Program-made: the position numbers and the translations under genes
Part shown: piece by piece, positions 50,734 to 59,881 of the stretch
Numbering within the stretch: the stretch's first letter is position 1
How the letters are laid out: each line of letters opens with the position of its first letter
Notes under the pieces: model-generated
What the model was told of the DNA's origin: nothing
What the model saw: the letters and a program-made list of their open reading frames with translations, nothing else
Databases searched by the model: none
Assembly: GCA_016713245.1 (NCBI GenBank)
Contig: JADJPM010000004.1
Location: forward strand, 992,001 to 1,056,000
Length of the DNA stretch: 64,000 nt
Origin: Verrucomicrobiaceae bacterium
GTDB taxonomy: Bacteria > Verrucomicrobiota > Verrucomicrobiia > Verrucomicrobiales > Verrucomicrobiaceae
Direction: 5' to 3'

Positions 50734-52247
50734 ATGGCGATCAAAAAATCCGACCTCTATTCCTCCCTCTGGGCCTCGTGCGATGAACTCCGGGGCGGCA
50801 TGGATGCCAGCCAGTATAAGGACTACGTCCTGTTCATGCTCTTCATCAAATACGTCTCCGATAAATACGGCGACAGCGATGACTTCGCCCCGCCGGTGGT
50901 CATTCCAAAAGGAGCCAGTTTCAAGGACATGGTCGGCCTCAAAGGCAAGGCTGACATCGGCGATAAGATCAACACCCAGGTCATCCAGCCGCTCATCGAC
51001 GCCAACTCCCGCCTCGCTCGCAGCGACTTCCCGGACTTCAACGACTCGAACAAACTCGGCGATGGGGCGCAGAAGGTCGAAAAGCTCGGCAACCTGATCG
51101 CCATCTTCGAAAATCCCGCGCTCGATTTCTCCCAGAACCGCGCCGAGAACGACGACATCCTCGGCGATGCCTATGAGTATCTCATGCGGCACTTCGCCAC
51201 CGAGAGCGGGAAGAGCAAAGGCCAGTTCTACACCCCGTCCGAGATCAGCCGCATCATGGCAAAGGTGATTGGCATCTCCCCGGCCAATTCCATCGCCGCC
51301 ACCACCGCCTATGACCCCACCTGCGGCTCGGGTTCGCTGCTGCTGAAGGTCGCAGCCGAGGCAGGGAAACACATCACGCTGGAGGGCCAGGAAAAGGACG
51401 TGACCACCGCCGGTCTCGCCCGCATGAACATGATCCTGCACGATTTCCCGACCGCCAATGTGCTCTCGGGAAACACGCTCTTCGATCCCAAGTTCAAGGA
51501 CGGCGAGGCGCTCCGCACCTACGACTACGTCGTCGCGAATCCGCCCTTCTCGGACAAAGCCTGGTCCACCGGCCTCACCCTTGGCGATGGCGGCGGTGGG
51601 GACAAATTCCAGCGCTTCACCTGGGGCGTGCCACCAGCGAAGCAGGGCGACTACGCCTACCTCCTGCACATCATCCGCAGCCTGAAGAGCACCGGCAAGG
51701 CCGCCTGCATTCTCCCCCATGGCGTGCTCTTCCGGGGCAATGCCGAGGCCGTCATCCGCCAGCAGCTTGTCCGCTCCGGTTACTTGAAGGCCATCATCGG
51801 CCTGCCGGCGAATCTCTTTTACGGCACCGGCATCCCCGCCTGCATCCTCGTGCTGGACAAAGAGAACGCCCAGGCCCGCAAAGGCATCTTCATGATGGAT
51901 GCCAGCAAGGGCTTCAAAAAAGACGGCCCCAAGAACCGCCTCCGCGAGCAGGACCTGCACAAGATCGTCGATACCTTCACCCGCCAGGATGAAAGCGATC
52001 CCCGCTACGCCCGCATGGTGCCCGTCAGCGAGATCGCCGACCCGAAGAACGACTACAACCTCAACCTCCCGCGCTACATCGACAGCACCGAGCCCGAGGA
52101 CCTCCAGGACATCGACGCCCACCTGCGCGGCGGCATCCCCGAGCGCGATCTGGATGCCCTCGGCCACTACTGGAAGATCATGCCCGGCGTGCGCTCCGCC
52201 CTCTTTTCTCCCTCGCCCCGCTTGCGGGGAGAGGGCCGGGGTGAGGG
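50734..52247 (+). pseudogene. hsdM: Type I DNA methyltransferase subunit HsdM, 5' part (interrupted by IS)
   Basis: The first ~505 codons encode the HsdM N-terminal helical domain (MAIKKSDLYSSLWASCDELR) and the N6-adenine methyltransferase core. That core has motif I DPTCGSGSLLLK and motif IV YDYVVANPPFSDKAW. After PGVRSALF the frame continues in a palindromic repeat (SPSPRLRGEGRGEG) and then meets the IS copy at 52248. The rest of the gene is at 53549-54570. Deleting the IS and one GGG duplication restores an open frame, so the insertion is recent. HsdM is the methylase and specificity partner in the HsdRMS complex; the broken gene predicts no modification activity. Confidence 0.9.
52207..52247. 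repeat. Palindromic repeat of the 'SPSPRLRGEG' type inside hsdM
   Basis: TCTCCCTCGCCCCGCTTGCG with the following GGGAGAGGGCCGGGGTGAGGG forms a GC-rich hairpin known as a widespread dispersed bacterial repeat. It adds about 14 in-frame codons to HsdM and is the target of the IS insertion. Confidence 0.75.
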
Positions 52248-53548
52248 TGATCTTTCGTCGAAAACGCAGACACGGAAAGTTGGGTTAGTTGTTTTGGATG
52301 GATAGTTCGAAGGCGAGCGGAGATTGGAAGCCTAGGGCGCTGTGGAGGCGCACGGGGTTGTAGAAGGTTTCGATGTAGTCGAAGACCATTGAGCGAGCTT
52401 GAGCGCGGGTGGATGGGACGCTGGAGCCAAAGCATTCGGCCTTCAGCGTGGCCCAGAAGCTTTCCATGGTGGCGTTGTCGTAGCAGTTGGCCGTGCGGCT
52501 CATGCTGGCGGTGATGCCGCGCAGTTTGAGGCGCTTGCGGAACTCGGTGCTGGTGTATTGGCAGCCACGGTCGCTATGGTGGAGCAGACCGCTCGGGTTT
52601 GCTCCACGTGCTTGCAGGGCGCGCTCCAAGGCTGCGCTGGGCAGTTCGGTGGCGAGGTCTTCTCGGGTGCTCCAGCCGAGGATGCGGCGGCTGCAGAGGT
52701 CCATCTCGGCGGCCAGATAGAGCCAGCCTTCGCGAGTGGGGAGGTAGGTGATGTCGGTGACCCAGACCTCGTTGAGGCGGTTGGGCGCGGGGCGTTGCAG
52801 CAGGTGGTTGGGGCTGTCGCCGCAGTTTTGTCAGTGACGGTGGTGCGCGGCACGAAGCGGCGCTTCTGGCGCACGCGCAGGTGCTGCTCGCGCATGAGCC
52901 GGGCGATGCGGTTGTTGCCGTGGCGGAGGCCTTTGGCGCGCAGGGCATGCACGAGGCGTGGCGAGCCGTAGGTGGCCCGGCTGGCGATGAAGGCCGCGTG
53001 GATCTCGGTGGCCAGTTGTGCGTCCTGGCGGCGGCGCGGGCGCTGCTGTTTGCGCAGGTGGGCGTGGTAGCCGCTGCGGCTGACACCGAGGGCCCGGCAG
53101 GCTTTGGCGAGGCTCTACGCGGTTGTTCGTGGTGGAGGGTTTGGATGAGGACGAAACGGTGCCTTCTGGTTGGGCTACTATGGCCAAGGCTTTTTTTTAA
53201 AATGTCGTTCTGAGCACGGATGGCGTCGAGTTCGCGGCGAAGGGATGCGATCTCCACCGCGGCGGCCACGGCACTGGAGCCGCCTGCGTTCACCAGCCCG
53301 GCGCTACGCGCCTGAGGCTGGCTCACTGCGGCAGCTCCAGTGCCGTAGCGTTCCTTCCAATCGCGCAGGTTCCAGTGGGAGATGCCCAGTTCGCGGGCGA
53401 GCTGAGCAGCCTTGCGGCCGCCTTCGAGCAGCGCGACTGCGTCGCGCTTGAACTGCTCGTCATAGGTGCGTTTTTTCGTTCCTGTCGTGTTCATGCTGCT
53501 TTGGGTAGTTACCCAACTTTTGCTGTCCACGAAAACGAAGAAGGCTCA
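52248..53548 (-). mobile_element. IS3-family insertion sequence, copy 2 (inverted, inactivated)
   Basis: The 1301-bp element is nearly identical to copy 1 in the opposite orientation and has matching ends. GGG flanks both sides (52245-52247 and 53549-53551), consistent with a three-base target duplication. It interrupts hsdM. Three one-base indels relative to copy 1 disable its transposase. Confidence 0.92.
52285..53494 (-). pseudogene. Decayed OrfA/OrfB of IS copy 2
   Basis: Relative to copy 1, the slippery run has eight A's instead of seven (near 53205), which fuses the OrfA and OrfB frames in the DNA. One base is lost at the orfB start (near 53115, ATG to AG), and one of five C's is lost near 52820. 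The OrfB reading is therefore split into separate pieces, the last with SDRGCQY and YDNATMESFW at 52285-52704. No complete transposase can be made. Confidence 0.88.
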
Positions 53549-54570
53549 GGGGCGCTTGGGCTACAGCGATCTCACCATCCCCATCGCCGAGGTAAAACCC
53601 ACCATCTTCGCCCACCCCGAGTTCACCGCCTTCACCACCAAGGCGAAGAAGCTCTTCACGAAATGGCAGACCGCCAGCGTCCCGCTGCTCAAAGGCCTCG
53701 CCAAGGGCGGCCACCCGAAGCCGCTCATCGAAACCATCGCCGAGGACCTGCTCGCCACCTTCAAGACCGCGCCGCTGCTGGACGCCTACGATGTCTATCA
53801 GCACCTCATGGACTACTGGGCCGAGACCATGCAGGACGACTGCTACCTCATCGCCGATGCCGGATGGATCGCCGGGGCCAGGCCGCGTGAAATCGTTCAG
53901 GTGAAGAACAAGGAGAATAAGCTCGTCTGGCCCGAGAAGGAAGACTTCAAGAAGGGCAAACGCCGCTTCAAGTCCGACCTCATCCCCGCCGCCCTGCTCA
54001 TCGCCCGCTATTTTGCTGCCGAGCGGGATGCCATCGCCGCCCTGGAGGCCGAACTCGCCAGCATCGAGCAGCAGCTTGATGAGATGCGGGAGGAGCACAG
54101 CGGCGAGGACGGGCTGCTGGCCGAAGTCATCGAAGGCGAGGGCGAGAAGCAGAAAATCACCGCCAAAGCCCTCAAGGCCCGCCTCAAGGACATCGGCAAG
54201 AACAAGGACGACGCCGAAGAACGCCAGGCCCTCGAAGCCTACGCCATACGCCACGCTGCTCGACCAGCAGGCCGACACCAAGACCCGGCTCAAGACCGCG
54301 CAGGACGACCTGGAGGCCAAGCTCGAGGCCCAATACCCCACGCTTACCGAGACCGACATCCAGACCCTCGTCGTGGACGACAAATGGCTCGCCACCCTCG
54401 CCGCCGCCGTGCAGGGCGAGCTGGACCGCGTCTCGCAAACCCTCACCGGCCGCATCCGCCAGCTCGCCGAACGCTACGCCACCCCGCTGCCGCAACTCAC
54501 CGATGAGGTGGCCGCCTTGGCCGCGAAAGTGGATCAACACCTCCAAAAGATGGGAGCCGTATGGAAGTGA
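53549..54570 (+). pseudogene. hsdM: HsdM, 3' part with a second frameshift
   Basis: The frame resumes as RLGYSDLTIPIAEVKPTIFA and HPEFTAFTTKAKKLFTKW, the C-terminal region of HsdM, and reads on to ERQALEAYA. There TACGCCA is duplicated in tandem (54240-54246 and 54247-54253), which shifts the frame. The correct continuation TLLDQQADTKTRLKTAQDDL and DQHLQKMGAVWK is in the next frame and ends at TGA 54570. Removing one copy of the 7-mer restores the gene. The hsdS start at 54561 overlaps its end by ten bases. Confidence 0.92.
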
Positions 54571-55775
54571 AACCCGGCTACAAACCGACCGAAGTCGGCG
54601 TCATCCCGGAGGAGTGGGAGGTCCGAACGATTGGTGAGATGTTTCGCCTCATCAACGGTTGCGCCTTCAAGCCGGACGATTGGAAACCAAGCGGCACACC
54701 GATCATTCGCATCCAAAACCTGAATGATCCTTCTGCTGAGTTCAATTACTCGCAGGCACCGGTGCCTGAACGAAACCGCATTGAGGCAGGTGATTTACTC
54801 TTTGCTTGGTCTGGCACACTTGGCTCGTCTTTCGGTGCTCGCGTTTGGAATGGCCCCTCGGGCGTCCTGAACCAGCACATCTTCAAAGTGCTCATGGATG
54901 AGCAGCAGATCACGCTGCCATTCTCGTTGCTAGTCTTTGCGAGAGTTGAAGAAGACATCGCAAAGCAGGCGCATGGATTCAAAGCCTCATTCGTTCACGT
55001 CAAGAAGTCGGACCTTGTCAAAGTGGACCTACCGCTTCCACCCCTCGCCGAACAACGCGCCATCGCGGCGGCGTTGAGCGATGTGGATGGGCTGCTGGGC
55101 GGGCTGGACCGGCTCATCGCCAAGAAGCGCGACCTCAAACAGGCCGCCATGCAGCAACTCCTCACCGGCCAAACCCGCCTCCCCGGCTTCCACGGCGAGT
55201 GGGAGGTGAAGACGCTTGGTGACATTGTTGAGAAGATCGTCGGAGGAGGAACACCAAGCCGAACGAATACTGTTTTTTGGGGAAACGAGATCCCGTGGGT
55301 TACCGTCAAGGATTTCGCCACTTTCAATCCACAGCACTCACAAGAGAGCATCACGCGCCTAGGTTTGCGTAACAGCGCCTCGAATTTGATTCCATCGGGC
55401 ACGCTCATCACTTCCACCCGAATGGCGCTTGGCAAAGCTGTCGTCTATGCGGTCGATGTAGCCATCAACCAAGACTTGAAAGCACTGTTCCTGAAGCCAG
55501 AAGCGAGTGTCGCTTACCTCACATACTGGTTTGAGCATTTCGGCCACCTGATAGATGAGCTAGGAAGTGGAAGCACTGTGAAAGGCATTTCACTCGTCGA
55601 GCTGAGACGCTTTCCGTTTCAAGCTCCACCCAAAGCCGAACAAACCGCCATCGCGGCGGTGCTGAGTGAGATGGACGGGGAGCTGGGGAAGCTGGAGCAG
55701 CGGCGGGAGAAGACCCGCGCCCTGAAGCAGGCCATGATGCAGGAACTCCTCACCGGGAGGACGCGGTTGATCTAG
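54561..55775 (+). CDS. hsdS: Type I restriction-modification specificity subunit
   Basis: The 404-residue protein has two target-recognition domains, each ending in a conserved coiled-coil region. The first half has GYKPTEVGVIPEEWEVRTIG, then PLPPLAEQRAIAAALSDVDG and KRDLKQAAMQQLLTGQTRLP. The second has GEWEVKTLGDIVEKIVGGGT and ends PPKAEQTAIAAVLSEMDGEL, QAMMQELLTGRTRLI. Both halves appear intact, so the DNA target is bipartite. It directs the HsdR/HsdM complex. It overlaps the hsdM end. Confidence 0.94.
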   Translation: MEVKPGYKPTEVGVIPEEWEVRTIGEMFRLINGCAFKPDDWKPSGTPIIRIQNLNDPSAEFNYSQAPVPERNRIEAGDLLFAWSGTLGSSFGARVWNGPSGVLNQHIFKVLMDEQQITLPFSLLVFARVEEDIAKQAHGFKASFVHVKKSDLVKVDLPLPPLAEQRAIAAALSDVDGLLGGLDRLIAKKRDLKQAAMQQLLTGQTRLPGFHGEWEVKTLGDIVEKIVGGGTPSRTNTVFWGNEIPWVTVKDFATFNPQHSQESITRLGLRNSASNLIPSGTLITSTRMALGKAVVYAVDVAINQDLKALFLKPEASVAYLTYWFEHFGHLIDELGSGSTVKGISLVELRRFPFQAPPKAEQTAIAAVLSEMDGELGKLEQRREKTRALKQAMMQELLTGRTRLI

Positions 55776-55801
55776 CCAGAGAAGCCCACTAAACTCGCGC
55801 C

Positions 55802-56023
55802 ATGTCTGACACAGATATCCAAGCCCTCGAAAGTCAGTTTCCCGCCGTTTCTGGGCAGGCGTTTGCCGCCGCGCGTCAGCAGGTGCTGGCCTCGGGACAA
55901 AGTGTCTTGCAGTCCGAGGGTGGGTTTGTGGTCCGGGTGTATCCTGACGGCCGCAAGGACGTGGTGAAACCCATCGAGCCGCCGATCCGCGTGAAATCCG
56001 GCACGATCTACACCCTCCGATGA
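55802..56023 (+). CDS. Small antitoxin-like protein paired with the zeta toxin
   Basis: The 73-residue protein begins MSDTDIQALESQFPAVSGQA and ends with a short beta part (GGFVVRVYPDGRKDVVKPIE and VKSGTIYTLR). The gene stops four bases into the zeta-toxin-like gene (ATGA overlap). Its size, position and tight coupling fit an antitoxin or cognate partner, but the sequence is unlike the classical epsilon antitoxin, so the role is inferred. Confidence 0.6.
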   Translation: MSDTDIQALESQFPAVSGQAFAAARQQVLASGQSVLQSEGGFVVRVYPDGRKDVVKPIEPPIRVKSGTIYTLR

Positions 56024-56766
56024 TCCCTGAGACGCCCAGGCTGCGCATGTTTGCCGGGCCAAACGGCTCCGGGAAGAGCGTGCTGAAGGCCTACCTGCCG
56101 GAGCCTCTGCTGGGCGTGTATCTGAACGCGGACGAGATCGAAAAAGGGGTGAGGGAGTTGGGTTATGTGGACATCCAGTGCCTTGGGATCGAGACAATGG
56201 CAGCGGAGGTGCTGCCGGTGTTTACCAGCTCCGGGTTTCTGGCCACACATGGGCTCGCGGAAGCGGCCAGTAGGCTGAGCTTTGCTGATGGACGGCTGTG
56301 CTTTCCAACAGGGGTGATCAACAGCTACTTCGCCTCCGTGGCAGCCGATTTCATGAGGCAGAAGCTGCTGGCGGCACGGCGCACGTTCACCTTTGAGACG
56401 GTCATGTCTCATCCCAGCAAGGTGGAGCTGCTCACACAAGCTCAAGCGGCAGGCTACCGGACGTATCTTTACTATGTGGCCACGGATGACCCGGCTATCA
56501 ATATATCCCGCGTGGAGAACCGAGTGAAGCTGAAGGGGCATCACGTGCCGCCCGACCTCGTGGAGAAACGCTACTACCGCTCTCTCGATCTCCTTATCTC
56601 AGCCATCCGGCACTCCAACCGTGCCTACATCTTCGACAACTCAACGGATAACGCCGACCGCACACATACTTGGCTGGCAGAGATCACCGAGGGCCGGACG
56701 CTGGAATTGAAGACGGATCAAATTCCGGCGTGGTTCAAGCGTGCCGTGCTGGACAAGATTGCCTAA
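56020..56766 (+). CDS. Zeta-toxin-like P-loop kinase
   Basis: The 248-residue protein has Walker A AGPNGSGKSVLKAYL at the N-terminus, then GVYLNADEIEKGVRELGY, FTFETVMSHPSKVELL (the FETV... segment with the substrate/metal Glu), and RVENRVKLKGHHVP (arginine-rich lid). This is the zeta/PezT-like or AAA_33 kinase pattern; zeta toxins phosphorylate UDP-N-acetylglucosamine. The substrate is not proven here. It sits between hsdS and hsdR, so it may stabilise the restriction island or act when restriction is subverted. Confidence 0.8.
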   Translation: MIPETPRLRMFAGPNGSGKSVLKAYLPEPLLGVYLNADEIEKGVRELGYVDIQCLGIETMAAEVLPVFTSSGFLATHGLAEAASRLSFADGRLCFPTGVINSYFASVAADFMRQKLLAARRTFTFETVMSHPSKVELLTQAQAAGYRTYLYYVATDDPAINISRVENRVKLKGHHVPPDLVEKRYYRSLDLLISAIRHSNRAYIFDNSTDNADRTHTWLAEITEGRTLELKTDQIPAWFKRAVLDKIA

Positions 56767-56779
56767 CTCTGCCGCCCCC

Positions 56780-59700
56780 ATGCCTGAAATCCCCCGCTCC
56801 GAACGCAAGACGCAGAACCGCGTCATCCAGCTCTTCACCGGGCCGGGTGGTCTGGGCTACGACTACCTCGGCGAGTGGAACAAGCGGGAGAACAACCGCT
56901 GCATCGAGGTGGAATACCTGCGAGCGAACTTACTCAAGCGCGGCTACTCCGAGGCGCACATTTCCGCCGCCCTGCAAAAGCTGATGGCTGCTGCGGACGC
57001 CACGGGCATCACCCTTTACCAAGCCAACCTCCGCACCTACCAACTGTTGCGCTACGGCGTCTCGGTGCAGATCGCTGCCGGAAAGCCGAACGAACAGGTG
57101 CATCTGGTGGATTGGGAACATCCCGAAAAGGACGACTTCGCCATCGCCGAGGAAGTGACCTTGCGCGGAGGCTATGAGCGGCGTCCCGATCTGGTGATTT
57201 ACCTCAACGGCATCGCCGTCGGCGTCATAGAGCTGAAACGCAGCTCGGTGGAGATCGGGGATGGCGTGCGCCAGCTCATCACCAACCAGGAAGAAATCTT
57301 CAACAAGGGCTTCTTTGCCACCGTGCAGTTGGTCTTCGCTGGCAGTGACTCGCAAGGCCTGCGCTACGGCACGGTGACGACCAAGGAGGAGTTCTTTGTG
57401 GACTGGAAGGCGGCGAACACGGCTGAACTCACCGCCGGAGCCTTGCTGGACCGTCCGCTGGTCGAGATGTGCGAGAAGTCCCGGCTGCTGGACGTTATCC
57501 GCAACTTCATCATCTTTGACAACGGCATCAAGAAGGTGCCGCGACCGCATCAGTTCGCCGGGGTGAAGGCCGCGCAGGAACGCGTGCGGAAACGCGAGGG
57601 CGGTGTCATTTGGCACACGCAGGGTAGCGGCAAGAGCATCCTGATGGTGCTGCTGGCGAAGTGGTTGCTGGAGCATGATCCCGATGCCCGCATCCTGATC
57701 ATCACCGACCGCGACGAGCTGGACAAGCAGATCGAGGGCGTGATGAAGAACGCCGGGGTTATCGGCGAGAATTCGCCCTCGCCCCGCATCCTGAACCGGG
57801 CGGAGTTTGTCGCCAAGCTCGGTGCTGCCGCCCCTCGGCTGCTGTGCGCCCTGCTGCACAAGTTTGACTCCTCCGACCTTGCAGGCACGCCACCGCCGGT
57901 GCATGGCCGTTTCTACGTCTTTGTGGACGAATGCCACCGCACCCAGGGCGGCGACATGAACAAGCAGATGAAGCGCTGGCTGGCGGACGCCATTTTCATC
58001 GGCTTCACAGGAACACCGCTGCTCAAGAAGGACGCGGCGAAGCTGCGGACGCAGGACATTTTCGGCACCTACATCCACACCTACAAGTTCCACGAGGCCG
58101 TGGCTGACAAGGTGGTGCTGGATTTGAAATACGAAGCCCGCGATGTGCCGCAGCGCCTCACCTCGCCCAAGGACATCGAAGACTACTTTGCCCGGAAGAC
58201 CAAGGCGCTGAACAACTTCCAGAAAGCCATCATTCGCAAACGCTGGGCCACGATGGAGGAACTGATGAGTGCCGAGGAACGCAAGGCCCGCATCGCGGCG
58301 AGCATCATCCACGATTTCGACACCAAGCCACGCCTCAACGACGACCGGGGCACCGCCATCCTCGTGGCCGCGAGCATCTACGACGCCTGCCACTACTACC
58401 GAATCTTCCTGAACAAGCCCTTTGGTGAGTTTTGCGGTGTCATCACCTCCTTCGAGCCGAATCACAACGCCATCTCCCGCGAACCCGCCAACAGCGACGA
58501 GCGCTACAAGTTTGACACCTACACCAAGCACGTTCTCAAGAACGGCCAGAGCACCAAAGCCTACGAGGACGAGGCGAAGCGCCGGTTCATCGAAGAACCG
58601 GCGAACATGAAGCTCCTGATCGTGGTGAGCAAGCTGCTGACCGGCTTTGATGCGCCAAGCTGCTCCTACATCTACCTCGACAACGAGCTGCACGATCACA
58701 ACCTCTTCCAAGCCATTTGCCGCACCAACCGGCTCGATGGTGACGACAAGGACTACGGCCACATCGTGGACTTCAAGAAGCTCTTCGACGACGTGCAGGA
58801 AGCCATCGCGGTCTATAGCTCAGACGAGCTGGACATTGATCAAGGAAGCGGCGGCAGCAACAACGTGGACCTCAAGCAGTGGCTGGTCGAAGGCAAGAAG
58901 GTGCTGGATGCCGCCCGCGAGGCGCTCCGCTACCTGTGCGAACCGGTGAAGCTGCCGCGTGAGATGGAGCAGTTCCTCCTCTACTTCTGCGGAGACGCGG
59001 CCAACCCGCTGGCACTCACGGAAACCGAGCCACTGCGCATCACCTTCTACAAAGCCGTGGCGAGCTTTGTGCGTGCCTACGCAGACATCGCCCAGGACCT
59101 CACCGAAGCAGGCTACTCCGATGCTGACGCGGCAGCCTTGCAGAAGGAGGTCGATTTCTACAGCGAAGTCCGCTCAGCCATCAAGAAGCACTCCGGCGAG
59201 GAGCTGGACATCAAGCCCTACGAGGCCGACATGCGGAAGCTGCTCAACACCTACGTCCAAGCCGATCCAGCGAAGGACGTGGGCAACCTCAACTCACTCT
59301 CGCTCACGGAGTTGATCATCGAGACCGGCATCCATGACGCCATCGCCCGCAAGCTGAACGAGAAAGGCAAGCTCTCGAGGAACGCCATCGCCGAGGGCAT
59401 CATCAACAACGTCCGCAAAACGATCATCCGCGATCAACTGACCGATCCACGCTTCTACGCGGAGATGTCGAAGTTGCTGGATGACCTCATCAAGCAAAGC
59501 CGCACGGATGCCGCCGAGTATGAGAAATTCCTCAAGAAGGCCGAAGAGCTGGTGAAGCGCATGGCGAGGAAGGACCATGTGTCGGGCGTGCCTGCCGTTC
59601 TGCACGGCAAACCGGAGGCCACAGTGATCTATTCCAACCTGTATGACATACTTGAGGGCGATACGTCCGTGATGCGTGAGGAAAGCCCCCTGGAAAAAGA

Positions 59701-59881
59701 GGCGCGGGCAGATCTAGCCCTGCGGATCGACCAAACGATGCGCGAGAAGGCTCCCGCAGGATGGAAGGGCGATGACACGCGAGAGAAGCAGGTGCTGAAC
59801 GCGCTTTTCCCAATCATGTCGCGGGATCGCAAAGCGACACAGGCGATCTTTGAGATCATCAAGAACCAACCCGGCTACTGA
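56780..59881 (+). CDS. hsdR: Type I restriction endonuclease subunit R
   Basis: The 1033-residue protein has the N-terminal PD-(D/E)XK nuclease (RPDLVIYLNGIAVGVIELKR) and a superfamily 2 helicase motor: Walker A VIWHTQGSGKSILM, DEAD-type YVFVDECHRTQGGDMNKQMK, GFTGTPL, and LLTGFDAPSCSYIYLDNELH. It would translocate and cleave unmodified DNA together with HsdS and HsdM. The reading frame looks intact while hsdM is broken, so restriction is probably off, because HsdR needs an HsdM2S core. The start at 56780 is 14 bases after the toxin stop. Confidence 0.95.
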   Translation: MPEIPRSERKTQNRVIQLFTGPGGLGYDYLGEWNKRENNRCIEVEYLRANLLKRGYSEAHISAALQKLMAAADATGITLYQANLRTYQLLRYGVSVQIAAGKPNEQVHLVDWEHPEKDDFAIAEEVTLRGGYERRPDLVIYLNGIAVGVIELKRSSVEIGDGVRQLITNQEEIFNKGFFATVQLVFAGSDSQGLRYGTVTTKEEFFVDWKAANTAELTAGALLDRPLVEMCEKSRLLDVIRNFIIFDNGIKKVPRPHQFAGVKAAQERVRKREGGVIWHTQGSGKSILMVLLAKWLLEHDPDARILIITDRDELDKQIEGVMKNAGVIGENSPSPRILNRAEFVAKLGAAAPRLLCALLHKFDSSDLAGTPPPVHGRFYVFVDECHRTQGGDMNKQMKRWLADAIFIGFTGTPLLKKDAAKLRTQDIFGTYIHTYKFHEAVADKVVLDLKYEARDVPQRLTSPKDIEDYFARKTKALNNFQKAIIRKRWATMEELMSAEERKARIAASIIHDFDTKPRLNDDRGTAILVAASIYDACHYYRIFLNKPFGEFCGVITSFEPNHNAISREPANSDERYKFDTYTKHVLKNGQSTKAYEDEAKRRFIEEPANMKLLIVVSKLLTGFDAPSCSYIYLDNELHDHNLFQAICRTNRLDGDDKDYGHIVDFKKLFDDVQEAIAVYSSDELDIDQGSGGSNNVDLKQWLVEGKKVLDAAREALRYLCEPVKLPREMEQFLLYFCGDAANPLALTETEPLRITFYKAVASFVRAYADIAQDLTEAGYSDADAAALQKEVDFYSEVRSAIKKHSGEELDIKPYEADMRKLLNTYVQADPAKDVGNLNSLSLTELIIETGIHDAIARKLNEKGKLSRNAIAEGIINNVRKTIIRDQLTDPRFYAEMSKLLDDLIKQSRTDAAEYEKFLKKAEELVKRMARKDHVSGVPAVLHGKPEATVIYSNLYDILEGDTSVMREESPLEKEARADLALRIDQTMREKAPAGWKGDDTREKQVLNALFPIMSRDRKATQAIFEIIKNQPGY

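Noticed and set aside
49348..53548. Composite transposon carrying hsdM
   Set aside because: The two IS copies have different flanking duplications (CACT and GGG), so each inserted on its own; hsdM continues beyond copy 2.
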